Assembly: GCA_039111635.1 (NCBI GenBank)
Contig: JBCAQO010000001.1
Location: 3,596,001 to 3,660,000, forward strand
Reading direction: 5' to 3'
DNA: 64,000 bases
Source: Heterobasidion occidentale
Lineage: Eukaryota; Basidiomycota; Agaricomycetes; Russulales; Bondarzewiaceae
The notes under the pieces were generated by a model. The model saw nothing but the letters and a program-made list of their open reading frames with translations, did not search any database and had not been told where the DNA came from. Shown here piece by piece: positions 42,732 through 53,101 of this stretch; positions within the stretch are counted from its first letter, which is position 1, and each line of letters begins with the position of its first letter. A program made the position numbers and the translations under genes.

Positions 42732-45700
42732 ATGTCTGACCCCTCATTTGCTCTCCCTTCCGTCCCCTCTCAATAATCGCAACTATCCTTCCTGGTCCAA
42801 GGAGATCAAGGCCTGGCTTCGTCTCAAAGGCCTGTGGCTTTTGGTCTCTGGTGATGAGACAGCCCCTGTTGGCTCGAAGGAGAAGCCTGCTGAGGCAAGG
42901 AGGTGGCAGAGTGGAAGAGGAATGCTCAGAAGGCTGCTGGTGCGCTCTTACTTTCGGTTGAGGAGCAGTTCAGAGGTGTTTTGGATGGCATTGAGGACGA
43001 CCCCATTGCTATTTGGACCACATTGGAGGAGCAGTTCAACAAGAAGTCTGCTGGATCGCGTTTCAACGCGATGGAGGACCTCTTTTCGATCAAGAAGCGC
43101 AACGATGAGTCCCTCCAGTCCCTCATTCATCGTGTGGACGAGTCTATGCGCGTCCTGAGGAACCTCCGCGACTCTGGCTTCGATCTCAAGAAGCAGGACG
43201 AGGAGCTCACTTGCATGGCGCTCTTGTGGTCTCTCCCTCCGAGTTTGACACCTTCCGCTCCTCCCTCAGTCTCATGGACGTCTTGTCTCGCTCCAAGCTC
43301 GAGGACGCGTTCAGGCGCGAGGATTTGAACCGTGCGCGTCGTTCTGATGCCACAGACTCTGCACAGGCCCTTGTGGCATCCTTTCCTTCATCCTCCTCCT
43401 CTTCCTCCACCTCCTACAGACGTTCCAGGCCACCTAGAAAGCAGTACAAGTGCGATTTCTGCGGTGCCACTGGCCACACTGATGACAGGTGCTTCAAGAG
43501 GATCAATCAGGAGCTGAAGAAGTCCAAGCCACAGCAGGCCCACTCGGTTCAGGCCTCTGAAGCCTCTGGTCCCATGCAGTTTGCAGGCAATGCAAGTTTT
43601 CGTTCCCCTGCTCCATCTCCTTCGTCCACAGTGCCCTCACTCGTCACTGACCTCGATTGGAACGCGGACACAGGTGCGACCTCTCATATGACACCCCATC
43701 GCCACTGGCTTCGCAACTATCGTCCCTTCGTCGTCCCGATTCGTCTTGCAGACTCGTCTGTCATCTACTCTGCTGGTGTTGGGACTGTGGTGTTCAATCC
43801 GGTCGTTGGAGGCAAGAGGGCACAGTCTGTGGAGTTCTCAAACGTCCTGCATGTCCCTGATCTTGGTTGTAATCTCCTGTCTGTGCTGTATTTGACTCAG
43901 CACAAGCACTTCTCTGTGCTAATAGAAGGATGTTCGATGCATTTCTCCCGGGACGGTGCAGTGTGGTTTATGGCGATCGTTCCTGATGGTTCCAACAACG
44001 CTTATCTCCAAGGGACCACCTCCACCGTTGTTTTGCAGTCTGCTGGTGCCGCCTCTACTCTCCCTCTCGATTTGTCCCTGTGGCATCGTCGTCTCTGTCA
44101 CCACCACTATGCTGGGGTGCAGAAGATGGTCAAGGAACGACTCGTTACTGGTCTACAGCTCGATTCGGACGTGCAACCTGACCCTGTGTGCGAGCCCTGT
44201 CTCTCTGGCAAGATGCACGCTCACCCCTTCCCCTCCACTGGCTCTATCACCTCCAAACCGCTTGAACTCGTCCACTCTGATCTCCATGGTCCTCTCCCTG
44301 TTGCCACTCACTCTGGAATGCGCTACTGGATCACCTTCATTGATGAGTTCAGCAAGCTCAAAGTGGTCTATGTCCTGCGCTTGAAGAGCGACGCGTTTGA
44401 GGCCTTCAAGCGCTACAAGGCCTATGTGGAGAACCTCACTGGACAGCGCATTTTGGCTCTGCAGGATGACAAGGGAGGAGAGTACATGTCTAATGCCTGG
44501 GACTCGTTTTGTTTGGAGCATGGGATCACTAGGAGGCACACGGCGCGCAATCGGCCACAGCAGAACGGCGTGGCAGAGCGTGCCAATCGCACCATCATGG
44601 AGGCCCTCACTGCTATGCTCTCTGAATCCCATTTGCCACTTGTGTTCTGGGGCGAGGCTCTTGCCGCTTATGTGCACGTCTGGAATCGACTCTGGACGTC
44701 TACCCTGAAGGGCAAGACGCCATTTGAGATGGTCCATGGAAAGAAACCAGATGTTTCGCACTTGCGGGTCTGGGGCTGCTTGGCTTATGTGCATGTGCAG
44801 AGGGACAAAAGGGATGGATTTGGATCGCATATGGAGAAGTGCGTGTTTATTGGGTACCCTGATGGCTACAAGGCGTGGAAGTTCTACAATCCTGCGACTC
44901 GGAAGGTCATTATTTCAGAAAGGGCAGACTTTGATGAGCGATTCTTTCCTGGGACTCGCCACTTTGATGCTAACACCCAGTCTGCCCCTCCTCCTTCCTC
45001 TCTGTTCAGTCTTTGGGATGCAGATGTTGATCCGGTGCCGGTTCTGGGGGGGAAGCAGATGCTCCTCCTCCTGCTGGTCACCTGGAAGACGCTCCCATTG
45101 ATCAGGATCATCCTGTGGCAGACCCAGCACCTCCTCCACCTCTTGCTCCTGTTCTTGTCCCTCCTGATGCTCCCCCTCCTGTCATTCCAGCACCACCTCC
45201 TGCTCTCAGAACACGCTCTAGGAATCGCTCTGCCACCCCTGAACCAGGTCCATCTGTCACTCGACGCTCTACTCGCACTCGTCGCGCTCCTGGTGAATGG
45301 TGGAAGCTTAGGACGCTGCCTGCAGACGATGATGCTCATTCGGACTCCGCTGAGGACGCCCCTGATGCTTCTGGAGATGCAGAGATGGAACCCATTGTTG
45401 AGGACGCATTTCTGGCTGAAGTCGAGCGTGCCCTGTTCACCTCTGGTACAGAAAAGGCTGAGCCGTCGACGTATCGTCAGGCAATGAAGCGCCCTGATGC
45501 AGATGAGTGGCAGAAGGCGGCAGAGGAAGAGATGGAGGCGCATGCTCGGAATCGCACCTGGGACATTGTTCCACTCCCTGAGGGCTGCAAGGCGATTGGT
45601 TCTCGTTGGGTTTTCAAGGTGAAGCACAACACGGATGGCTCTGTCGAACGCTACAAGGCTCGTCTCGTCGCCAAGGGCTTCAGTCAGCGCCCTGGGTTTG

Positions 45701-47025
45701 ATTATTTCGAGACATTCGCCCCCACAGCCAAGTTTGCAGCCATTCGTGCTATCCTTGCTCTCTCTGCCCTCGAGGACTTTCACCTGCGCTCTGTGGACAT
45801 CTCCCATGCGTTATCAATGGCGATCTGGACACTGTGGTGTATATGGAGCAGCCTGAAGGATTTGAGCAGGGAGGTCCTGAGATGGGTGTCGCTTGATGAA
45901 GGGCTTGTATGGGCTGAAGCAGGCGAGTCGGCTGTGGTACAAGAAGCTCAAGGCGGCACTGGAGCGCATGGGATTCAAGGCGATCTACTCTGACAACAGC
46001 ATCTATGTCTATGCCAAGGATCAGGTCAAGGTCATTCTGCCAGTCTTTGTGGATGACTGCACTTTTGCGTCGAATTCCCTGTCCCTGCTCGATGATCTTG
46101 TTGTTGAGCTCTCTAGGTCGTTCAAGCTTCGCGATTTGGGACCCACCACCGCTCTTCTTGGGATAGAATTGCCAGGGATCGCGCGAATCGTCGCCTGATG
46201 CTCTCCCAGCGCCAGTACATCCTAGACATGCTGGAGCGTTACGGACAGGCCAACTCGACCCCTGTGAAGACTCCCATGGTCCCTGGCACCAATCTCTCTG
46301 TCTCCATGGCCCCTGTATCGACTGAGGACAAGGAGTACATGAAGAAGGTTCCCTATATCTCTGCTGTTGGTTCCCTGCTGTTCCTTGCACTCGCCACTCG
46401 TCCTGACATTGCGCACACCGTCTCTGTCCTATGCCGTTTCAACTCGAATCCTGGGATTGGGCACTGGAAGGCTGTGAAGCATTTGTTTCGCTACCTGAGA
46501 GGCACCCTGGATTATCGACTCGTCTATGGCCCCACTGACTCCAAGGAGCTCTTCACCTCGTTCTGTGATGCTGATCATGCAGGCAACCCTGACAACGGAC
46601 GGTCCACCAGTGGATATGTGTTGCGCATTGGCTCTGGAGCGATCAGCTGGAGCTCCAAACTTCAGGGACTCGTTGCACAGTCGACCACAGAGGCGGAATT
46701 CATTGCTGCCGTTGATGCGGGCCGGGAGATTGTCTGGATGCGCAATTTGCTAACTGAACTTGGCTACTCCCTCTCTGAGCCGTCGATTCTCCGCGTCGAT
46801 AACCAGTCGGCTGTTGCAGTTAGCAAGAATCCAGAGCACCATGGGCGCATGAAGCATCTCGATCTTCGTTTCTTTTGGCTCAGGGACCAGGTAGAGGCTG
46901 GTGTGATTGCGCCAGCCTACGTTCCTACTGCGGAGAACGCTGCGGACATCCTGACGAAGGCTGTTCCACCTGAGAAGGTGAAGATTTGCTGCAGCTTGAT
47001 GGGACTGGAGGATCTGCCGCATTAG
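42732..47025 (+). pseudogene. Copia-A gag-pol, full length but frame-broken
   Basis: Ancestrally one frame of about 1430 codons: gag with a CCHC knuckle (CDFCGATGHTDDRC), protease (ADTGATSHM), pre-integrase HHCC, integrase DDE (HSDLHGP, QDDKGGEY, NGVAER), RT (VDISHA, FVDDCTFAS) and RNase H (CDADHAG, TTEAEF). The start ATG at 42732 has context CACACC. Relative to Copia-B it lacks CT near 42770, A near 42893, C near 43229, G near 45050 (seven Gs for eight), T near 45810, one base near 45882 and one near 46166. All are run-length deletions. Catalytic residues are intact within each open piece (longest 43211-45487 and 46198-47025). Confidence 0.9.
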
Positions 47026-47068
47026 GAGGGTGTTTTGGACGCTCTAGAGGCGTGCAATCAGGAGGGTG
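47023..47068 (+). other. Polypurine region of Copia-A with a duplicated purine motif
   Basis: The pol stop TAG is followed by GGAGGGTG, and the same GGAGGGTG recurs directly before the 3' LTR (about 47061-47068), 36 bases later. The second is in the normal position for the plus-strand primer. Copia-B has the same pair. Confidence 0.65.
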
Positions 47069-47599
47069 TGTTGTTTGTGGCCGTTCTGGTTGATGTGGCA
47101 TGGGTGCCACATGGGTGCCACCTATGGGACTCATTGATTACTCGCCTCTGCAGCTGGGAGCGGCCCTAGAGCCACTCCCAGAGCGGGTATATTGCTTTCT
47201 TTCTCCTTTTGGACTGTCTCACTTTGTTTCCACCTTGTCTCACTTTGTTTCAGTTGTTTCACCGGGTTAGCCGGCTGAGGCGGTCCTGTGTGATGTCATT
47301 GACACTCCGGACCGACCTCCAGGTGGAGCTTTTGACCGCTTTGTAAGGTGGACCACCTCTAATGACCCGTTGATGTCATACCTTCCTATTTCGTTTCTTA
47401 TTGTTCTCTGTAGCTTAAATACCCGTGGTCCGAGGGCGATTCTTTCTTCAGACTCTTACCCTCTGGACCACAGGTGCGCTCCCTTCTGTTCTTTGTATCT
47501 ACTTCAGACTCTTACCCTCTGGACCACAGTCCTGTCGTTATAGAGCTTCTTTTTGGCACTCTCTCTGTGCCAGTCGCTTCATTGTCACTGCGCTCAACA
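47069..47599 (+). repeat. 3' LTR of Copia-A
   Basis: 531 bp, two differences from the 5' LTR by eye (near 47191 and 47387). Confidence 0.95.
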
Positions 47600-48999
47600 A
47601 GAACTTGTGATCCCCCACTTCCCTGATCAGATGGAGACCCTACACCTTGCCGACCCACACTTGGTATTTGCCATTCATAACAAAAACCCCCGCTTTTGGA
47701 TCCATGCCCTCCCCATCCCGTTGCATGACCTCTGCCTCTACCAAGATCTGTCTTCAAACAACAGCATCTACCATATCATGGTCACCGAGGATGAAGCCCC
47801 TATCATTCTCAACCAACTGGGCCTAGGAAATGCCTGCACGTTCTTTTTTTATTTACAACAGATGATCCTAGCACAGGGCTATCAAGTCTTCTCGGGATCA
47901 CTCAACCACCATTAGGTGATGCTCCTCAAAAACCTGACAGTTATGCCGTACCAGTTTGGAGGACTCATCAACCTCCCTGCCCTTCAGAACAACATGATCA
48001 ACTTCTGACTCAGCAGGATTTATAGCAGCAGCTCCATCCTTCTCCAACAGCACACCATACAAGCCTGGCTCGAGATGCTCGAGTGTATCAAGTACAAAGA
48101 AAACACAGTTCGCTGGTTCTACTGTATAGGGTATAACGGTTCACATTTGGAGATTAAAGAGTACATCCCAAAAGGGCTACTGCCGATCCACCTCTTTTCT
48201 CTGAACAGCCGCGGAGTCCACCTAATTGTGCAATACTGGGCCACCGGAGTTAACACAGAAGATTATGTTAGGCCATGGGTCATGTCCAAGCCAAAGACAC
48301 TAGAGCAGGGCTTCCATCAAATCAAGGTCCCAGACACTAAAGAAGACATAAGCTTTGATCCCCCTGCAATCACAGAACCCTCCCCTGCTCACGACCTTCC
48401 GGCTACCCAACCCCTCTCCTTTCAACCCACCAACAAAGAGACCGCTCAATTCATGCGGCCCACTAGTCCCCCTTACAACCCTGAACAGGCCGTATAGGAT
48501 CGCCAAGTTCTTTGCTCGCTACCGGTATCACCCCCGCCACCCCCTGCTATGTCCCCATCCCCTCCCCTACTCGGCGACAACCTCGCCCATCCTATCATTA
48601 TCGACAAAACCATCCCTCAGTTTCCGGACGAAAACATATGGCCTAATCTGCCAACTCTCCCGCCTTTTACGCCCACCAACCCTAACATGCGTACTTGCTG
48701 GGAATGTGGACACGCCGGCCATCTCATCGTGGGATGTCCAATCACAGGCATTAGACAGAGAACGGATGTTATGGCGTGCAGCTTTTTACACAACTATAAC
48801 AGACATCGCACACAGTCCCACCATCTTTGTCTGCAAATCAATCGCATGGCTGAAGAATACGGTTATCACAAGCAGGTGTTGGAACACATGATCAACACTG
48901 CCAACTGGACCGGATATCCAGCCTGCATCATTCCTACTTTTGACAAAACTCACCAAGGGAACCGCTCCCCATCATTGGTGCACCCGCCAAATGCCAAAG
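47600..48999 (+). pseudogene. ORF3 remnant of Gypsy-2, 3' part
   Basis: Continues ORF3 from the AGAAC duplication. Translation in pieces (47625-47915, 48075-48497, 48549-48999) follows Gypsy-1 ORF3 along its length: FAIHNKNP, NNSIYH, EDEAPIILNQ, LFSLNSRGVH and the knuckle CWECGHAGHLIVGC (about 48691-48732), then EEYGYHKQ and NTANWTGYPA. It has stops and at least two frameshifts. The bases expected between the end of the frame and the LTR, including the polypurine tract, are missing. Confidence 0.82.
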
Positions 49000-49001
49000 A
49001 C

Positions 49002-49842
49002 TTAGGACCGCATCCTAACACGTGCTTTGCACATGAGTGGATGGGCTGGTCAAGTGCTTCGGACGTGATTCAGGCTCGGACTGTTCTCAATGACTCATTA
49101 CCATTAACATGCTAACTGCATGAATGCTTACTTACTGTTCCTGGTTCTTAATGTGGATAGACATTGGTTCCTGGCCCTGTCCCTAGTTTCTAATTGATCA
49201 TGATATGGCTAGACATTTGATATGGATGTAGACAGACATTAGTGATCATGTACTATACTTAGATCAATGACGCGTCTTTGCTTATAGATCTCAATCATTT
49301 ACTTTGGTACCTGAGAAGTGAGAAGTGCACAGACCAGATCTTGATCCAGCCCTAGATACTTCTTTGTATAAATAGGGAAGATGAGCTTCTAAGAAGCTCA
49401 GCTCGTTCACCTGTAATACACTTGATCTCTGTACTGCGCCCGGTGTCTGGCTACCTTCCTAGCCCACACTTTGTAATCTCTGTCAGATCTGAGACTTTCT
49501 TACATGGTCTGACAACACACTAGACCCATCTCACTTCTCACTTCTCTCTCTATTCACCCGCTACTACACTGGCCTCACCGCTTTCCACATTCTCAGTTGG
49601 ACACCTCCTTGTGTCATCTGCTGGACAGGAGAGGATCATCCAGTTCCTCCTCATCATCAAGAGGACCTTGAAGATCATCTTCTTAACCTCTTTGAGGACA
49701 AGGCAGACAGTGATCCTGAGTTCTTTCAAAGGGCTCAAAGACGATCAGTCGTCTTCATCTATTGGAGTTTATGACTCTACAACATGGTGGAAGTTTAGCC
49801 TAGGGATCCCCTTCATGCATGTGATAGGTCTCCAACCTAACA
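49002..49842 (+). repeat. 3' LTR of Gypsy-2
   Basis: Starts at TTAGGACCGCATCC (first bases lost with the tract) and ends CCTAACA. It retains TATAAATAG near 49367 and AGCTCGTTCACC downstream. Followed by ACCTG. Confidence 0.92.
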
Positions 49843-50110
49843 ACCTGTGGTTCAGAGAATAAGAGTCTGAGAGGACAGACAACTTGGACCACAGACTTGT
49901 AAGCTACCAGAGAACAAGAGCAAGACAGAGAAGGGAAATGTCTTAGACCAATAACAAAGGCTGATCCCTAAGATAACAATAGCATTGGGGTAGCGTCCTG
50001 AGCCAACCCAAGGTGGAGTGGCTTATTGGAGTGGCACCCTGAGCTACTCATGGGCCACAGTGGCTTAAGAAAAACACCACTAAAATGCATAGAAATCACT
50101 GAAAATAACA
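49843..50110 (-). repeat. Right part of the old copia-type LTR split by Gypsy-2
   Basis: Continues from 36352 across the duplicated ACCTG: CCTGTGGTTCAGAG...TAAGAGTCTGAG is the minus-strand form of the duplicated LTR motif. It ends near TAACACGCCCTGCTG, after which minus-strand copia coding sequence follows. Confidence 0.55.
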
Positions 50111-50149
50111 CGCCCTGCTGATAAGATGCATCTCCTACTGCTAAAGCAC

Positions 50150-50520
50150 ATCTTAATGTGGCAGATCCTCAAGTCCCATCAAGCTGCAGCAAATCTTCAC
50201 TTTCTCAAGTGGAACAGCCTTTCTCAGGATGTTTGCAAGATTGTCTATAATTAAAATGTAGAACAGAGGGCTTAGAAAGTGTGTAGCCCAGTCCAGTAAG
50301 GAGATTCCGCATCCAGACAATTTCCCAGTCTGCATCAACAGCAGCAATAAACTCTGCCTCAGTAGTCGACTGTGCAACAAGTCTCTGAAGCTTGGAGCTC
50401 TAGCTAATTGCTCTAGAGCCAATGCACAAGACATATCTACTACTACAGTGTTCATTGAGTTACCTATATGATCACCATCACAAAGTGAGATGAAGAGCTC
50501 CTTAGAGTGAGTGGGGCCAT
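50150..50520 (-). pseudogene. Copia RNase H C-terminal fragment
   Basis: Minus-strand translation ends with KVKICCSLMGLEDLPH (50153 onward), the C-terminus of the copia pol here. Upstream in the element's direction, RNase H segments around the TTEAEF block are recognisable but an internal stretch is deleted (about 50240-50290). It breaks off at about 50520 against a plus-strand copia piece. Confidence 0.75.
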
Positions 50521-50910
50521 AGACACTGTGGAGTTCTCAAATATCCTACATGTTCCTAATCCTGTTTGTAATCTTCTGTATTTGACTCAGCACAAGCATC
50601 TCCACCGTTGTTTTGCAGTCTGCTGGTGCTGCTTCAACCTCCCCCTTGACTTATCCCTATGACATCACCATCTCTGCCACCACCACTATGCTGGGATGCA
50701 GAAGATGATCAAGGAGTGTCTGATTACAGGTCTACAGCTTGATTCTGCTGTGCAGCCTGACCCTGTGTGCAAGCATTGTTTCTTTAGCAAGATGCATGCT
50801 TATTCTTTGCCCTCCACTGGCTCTGTCACTTCCAGACCGCTTGAACTTGTCCATTCTGATCTTCATGGCCGTGTTTTAAGGGGGGAAGTAGATGCTCCTC
50901 CTTCCACCTA
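50521..50910 (+). pseudogene. Copia pre-integrase fragment
   Basis: Plus-strand copia sequence from the protease/pre-integrase boundary (VEFSN-type) through the HHCC region, with a clear frame at 50696-50870 (QKMIKECLITGLQLDSAVQPD). It then jumps to the GGGGGGAAGTAGATGCTCC segment normally downstream of integrase. Internally deleted and heavily mutated. Confidence 0.7.
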
Positions 50911-50953
50911 CAGTTGCCTTCTTTTTTGTTTCTTATTGTTCTGATTCACATAA

Positions 50954-51451
50954 TGTTGAGTGAAATGAGAATGAAGCAACTGGCATAAAGAGTGTGCCAA
51001 AAAGAAGCTCCATAACGACAGGACTGTGGTCCAGAGGATAAGAGACTGAGTAGATACAAAGAACCAAAGGGAGCACATCTATGGTCCAGAGTTTAAAGAC
51101 TGAGCAGAGGAATGCCCTTGGACCACAGGTATTTAAGCTACACAGAACAACAAGAAACAAAAAAGAAAGGTATAACATCAATGAGTCATTACAGGTAATC
51201 TACCTTATAAAGCGGTCAAAAGCTCCACCTGTAGGTCATGTATGACATCACACCGGACCACCCTGACCCGGTCAACCCGGTGAAACAACTGGAACAAGGT
51301 GAAACAAAGTGAAACAGTCCAGAATGAGAAAGAAAGCAATATACTCGCATTGGGAGTGGCTGTAGGGCCGCTCCCAGCTATAGAGGCAAGTAATCAATAA
51401 GTCCATAAGGTGGCACGCATGACAAATAAAGTAAAATTGCCACAAACAACA
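50954..51451 (-). repeat. 3' LTR of the older Copia-C
   Basis: 498 bp, minus orientation (TGTTG on the plus strand at the left end, CAACA on the right). Clearly diverged from the Copia-A LTR. To its right come the purine tract (rc of CACCCTCCTG) and the last pol codons up to 51533, where Copia-B is inserted. Confidence 0.8.
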
Positions 51452-51528
51452 CACCCTCCTGATTGCACACATCTATAGCATCCAAAGCACCCTCCTAATG
51501 CTGCAGATCCTTGAGTCTCCATCAAGCT

Positions 51529-51533
51529 GCAGC
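51529..51533. repeat. Possible target duplication GCAGC of Copia-B (left only)
   Basis: GCAGC precedes the TGTTG of Copia-B and lies in the pol end of Copia-C. It is not repeated at the right end (GATCC at 57127). Confidence 0.4.
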
Positions 51534-52064
51534 TGTTGTTTGTGGCCGTTCTGGTTGATGTGGCATGGGTGCCACATGGGTGCCACCTATGGGACTCATT
51601 GATTACTCGCCTCTGCAGCTGGGAGCGGCCCTAGAGCCACTCCCAGAGCGGGTATATTGTTTTCTTTCTCCTTTTGGACTGTCTCACTTTGTTTCCACCT
51701 TGTCTCACTTTGTTTCAGTTGTTTCACCGGGTTAGCCGGCTGAGGCGGTCCTGTGTGATGTCATTGACACTCCGGACCGACCTCCAGGTGGAGCCTTTGA
51801 CCGCTTTGTAAGGTGGACCACCTCTAATGACCCGTTGATGTCATACCTTCCTATTTCGTTTCTTATTGTTCTCTGTAGCTTAAATACCCGTGGTCCGAGG
51901 GCGATTCTTTCTTCAGACTCTTACCCTCTGGACCACAGGTGCGCTCCCTTCTGTTCTTTGTATCTACTTCAGACTCTTACCCTCTGGACCACAGTCCTGT
52001 CGTTATAGAGCTTCTTTTTGGCACTCTCTCTGTGCCAGTCGCTTCATTGTCACTGCGCTCAACA

Positions 52065-52076
52065 GGTTATGGGCCC
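52065..52076 (+). other. Primer-binding site of Copia-B (half-tRNA-iMet type)
   Basis: GGTTATGGGCCC right after the LTR, identical to the Copia-A site. Confidence 0.75.
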
Positions 52077-52257
52077 TGCGCTCTAGCGACTTTGCTCTAC
52101 ACTGTTTTATCGACTCTTTCTGGTCTCCCATCTGCTGTGCCACACCTTTCTGGCCACACCCCATTGCTGCCACATCTTCCCCATTGCTTTCCTGCCTTTC
52201 CTATCATCCCACATCGCTTCCAACACCTTTCCCTGCTCGTGCCACTCGTGCCACACC

Positions 52258-53088
52258 ATGTCTGACCCCTCATTTGCTCTCCCTTCCGTCTCCCCTCTCA
52301 ATAATCGCAACTATCCTTCCTGGTCCAAGGAGATCAAGGCCTGGCTTCGTCTCAAAGGCCTGTGGCTTTTGGTCTCTGGTGATGAGACAGCCCCTGTTGG
52401 CTCGAAGGAGAAGCCTGCTGAGGCAAAGGAGGTGGCAGAGTGGAAGAGGAATGCTCAGAAGGCTGCTGGTGCGCTCTTACTTTCGGTTGAGGAGCAGTTC
52501 AGAGGTGTTTTGGATGGCATTGAGGACGACCCCATTGCTATTTGGACCACATTGGAGGAGCAGTTCAACAAGAAGTCTGCTGGATCGCGTTTCAACGCGA
52601 TGGAGGACCTCTTTTCGATCAAGAAGCGCAACGATGAGTCCCTCCAGTCCCTCATTCATCGTGTGGACGAGTCTATGCGCGTCCTAAGGAACCTCCGCGA
52701 CTCTGGCTTCGATCTCAAGAAGCAGGACGAGGAGCTCACTTGCATGGCGCTCTTGTGGTCTCTCCCCTCCGAGTTTGACACCTTCCGCTCCTCCCTCAGT
52801 CTCATGGACGTCTTGTCTCGTTCCAAGCTCGAGGACGCGTTCAGGCGCGAGGATTTGAACCGTGCGCGTCGTTCTGATGCCACAGACTCTGCACAGGCCC
52901 TTGTGGCATCCTTTCCTTCATCCTCCTCCTCTTCCTCCACCTCCTACAGACGTTCCAGGCCACCTAGAAAGCAGTACAAGTGCGATTTCTGCGGTGCCAC
53001 TGGCCACACTGATGACAGGTGCTTCAAGAGGATCAATGAGGAGCTGAAGAAGTCCAAGCCACAGCAGGCCCACTCGGTTCAGGCCTGA
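52258..53088 (+). CDS. gag: Copia-B gag
   Basis: 276 codons from ATG in context CACACC. The N-terminal half resembles the copia Gag domain (WLRLKGLWLLV, IWTTLEEQFNKKSAGSRF, SLIHRVDESM), with a serine-rich linker and a CCHC knuckle CDFCGATGHTDDRC near residues 242-255. It ends early at TGA because CT is missing near 53084 compared with Copia-A; in the parental element the frame would run into protease. Gag proteins of this group form the virus-like particle and package the RNA. Confidence 0.85.
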   Translation: MSDPSFALPSVSPLNNRNYPSWSKEIKAWLRLKGLWLLVSGDETAPVGSKEKPAEAKEVAEWKRNAQKAAGALLLSVEEQFRGVLDGIEDDPIAIWTTLEEQFNKKSAGSRFNAMEDLFSIKKRNDESLQSLIHRVDESMRVLRNLRDSGFDLKKQDEELTCMALLWSLPSEFDTFRSSLSLMDVLSRSKLEDAFRREDLNRARRSDATDSAQALVASFPSSSSSSSTSYRRSRPPRKQYKCDFCGATGHTDDRCFKRINEELKKSKPQQAHSVQA

Positions 53089-53101
53089 AGCCTCTGGTCC
53101 C

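Larger units (their letters stand above)
42008..47599 (+). mobile_element. Copia-A: very young Ty1/copia element, 5.6 kb
   Basis: LTRs 42008-42538 and 47069-47599 (531 bp each) differ at only two positions by eye. It has a primer site at 42539, gag-pol 42732-47025, a purine tract before the 3' LTR, and AGAAC duplications. It sits inside ORF3 of Gypsy-2, so it is the younger of the two. The coding region is nearly identical to Copia-B but carries seven short deletions that break the frame. Confidence 0.96.
36353..49842 (+). mobile_element. Gypsy-2: decayed, internally deleted gypsy copy with nested Copia-A
   Basis: Same family as Gypsy-1. 5' LTR 36353-37170, primer site, gag, protease and pol up to RNase H, then a junction near 41845 straight into ORF3, Copia-A inserted at 42008-47599, the rest of ORF3, and 3' LTR 49002-49842. 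Perfect ACCTG duplications flank it. About 2.4 kb (end of RNase H, integrase, chromodomain, small membrane ORF, start of ORF3) is missing relative to Gypsy-1. Many stops are C-to-T or G-to-A changes. Excluding Copia-A the element is about 7.9 kb. Confidence 0.93.

Noticed and set aside
42364..43158. 264-codon frame starting in the copia LTR (also 51890-52687)
   Set aside because: It starts in the LTR and crosses gag in the wrong frame; the real gag frame with the knuckle overlaps it.
44153..45807. Long minus-strand frames opposite copia integrase and RT (also 53681-54358, 54443-55761, 57778-58704)
   Set aside because: Antisense shadows of GC-rich copia coding sequence, repeated in each copy and without motifs.
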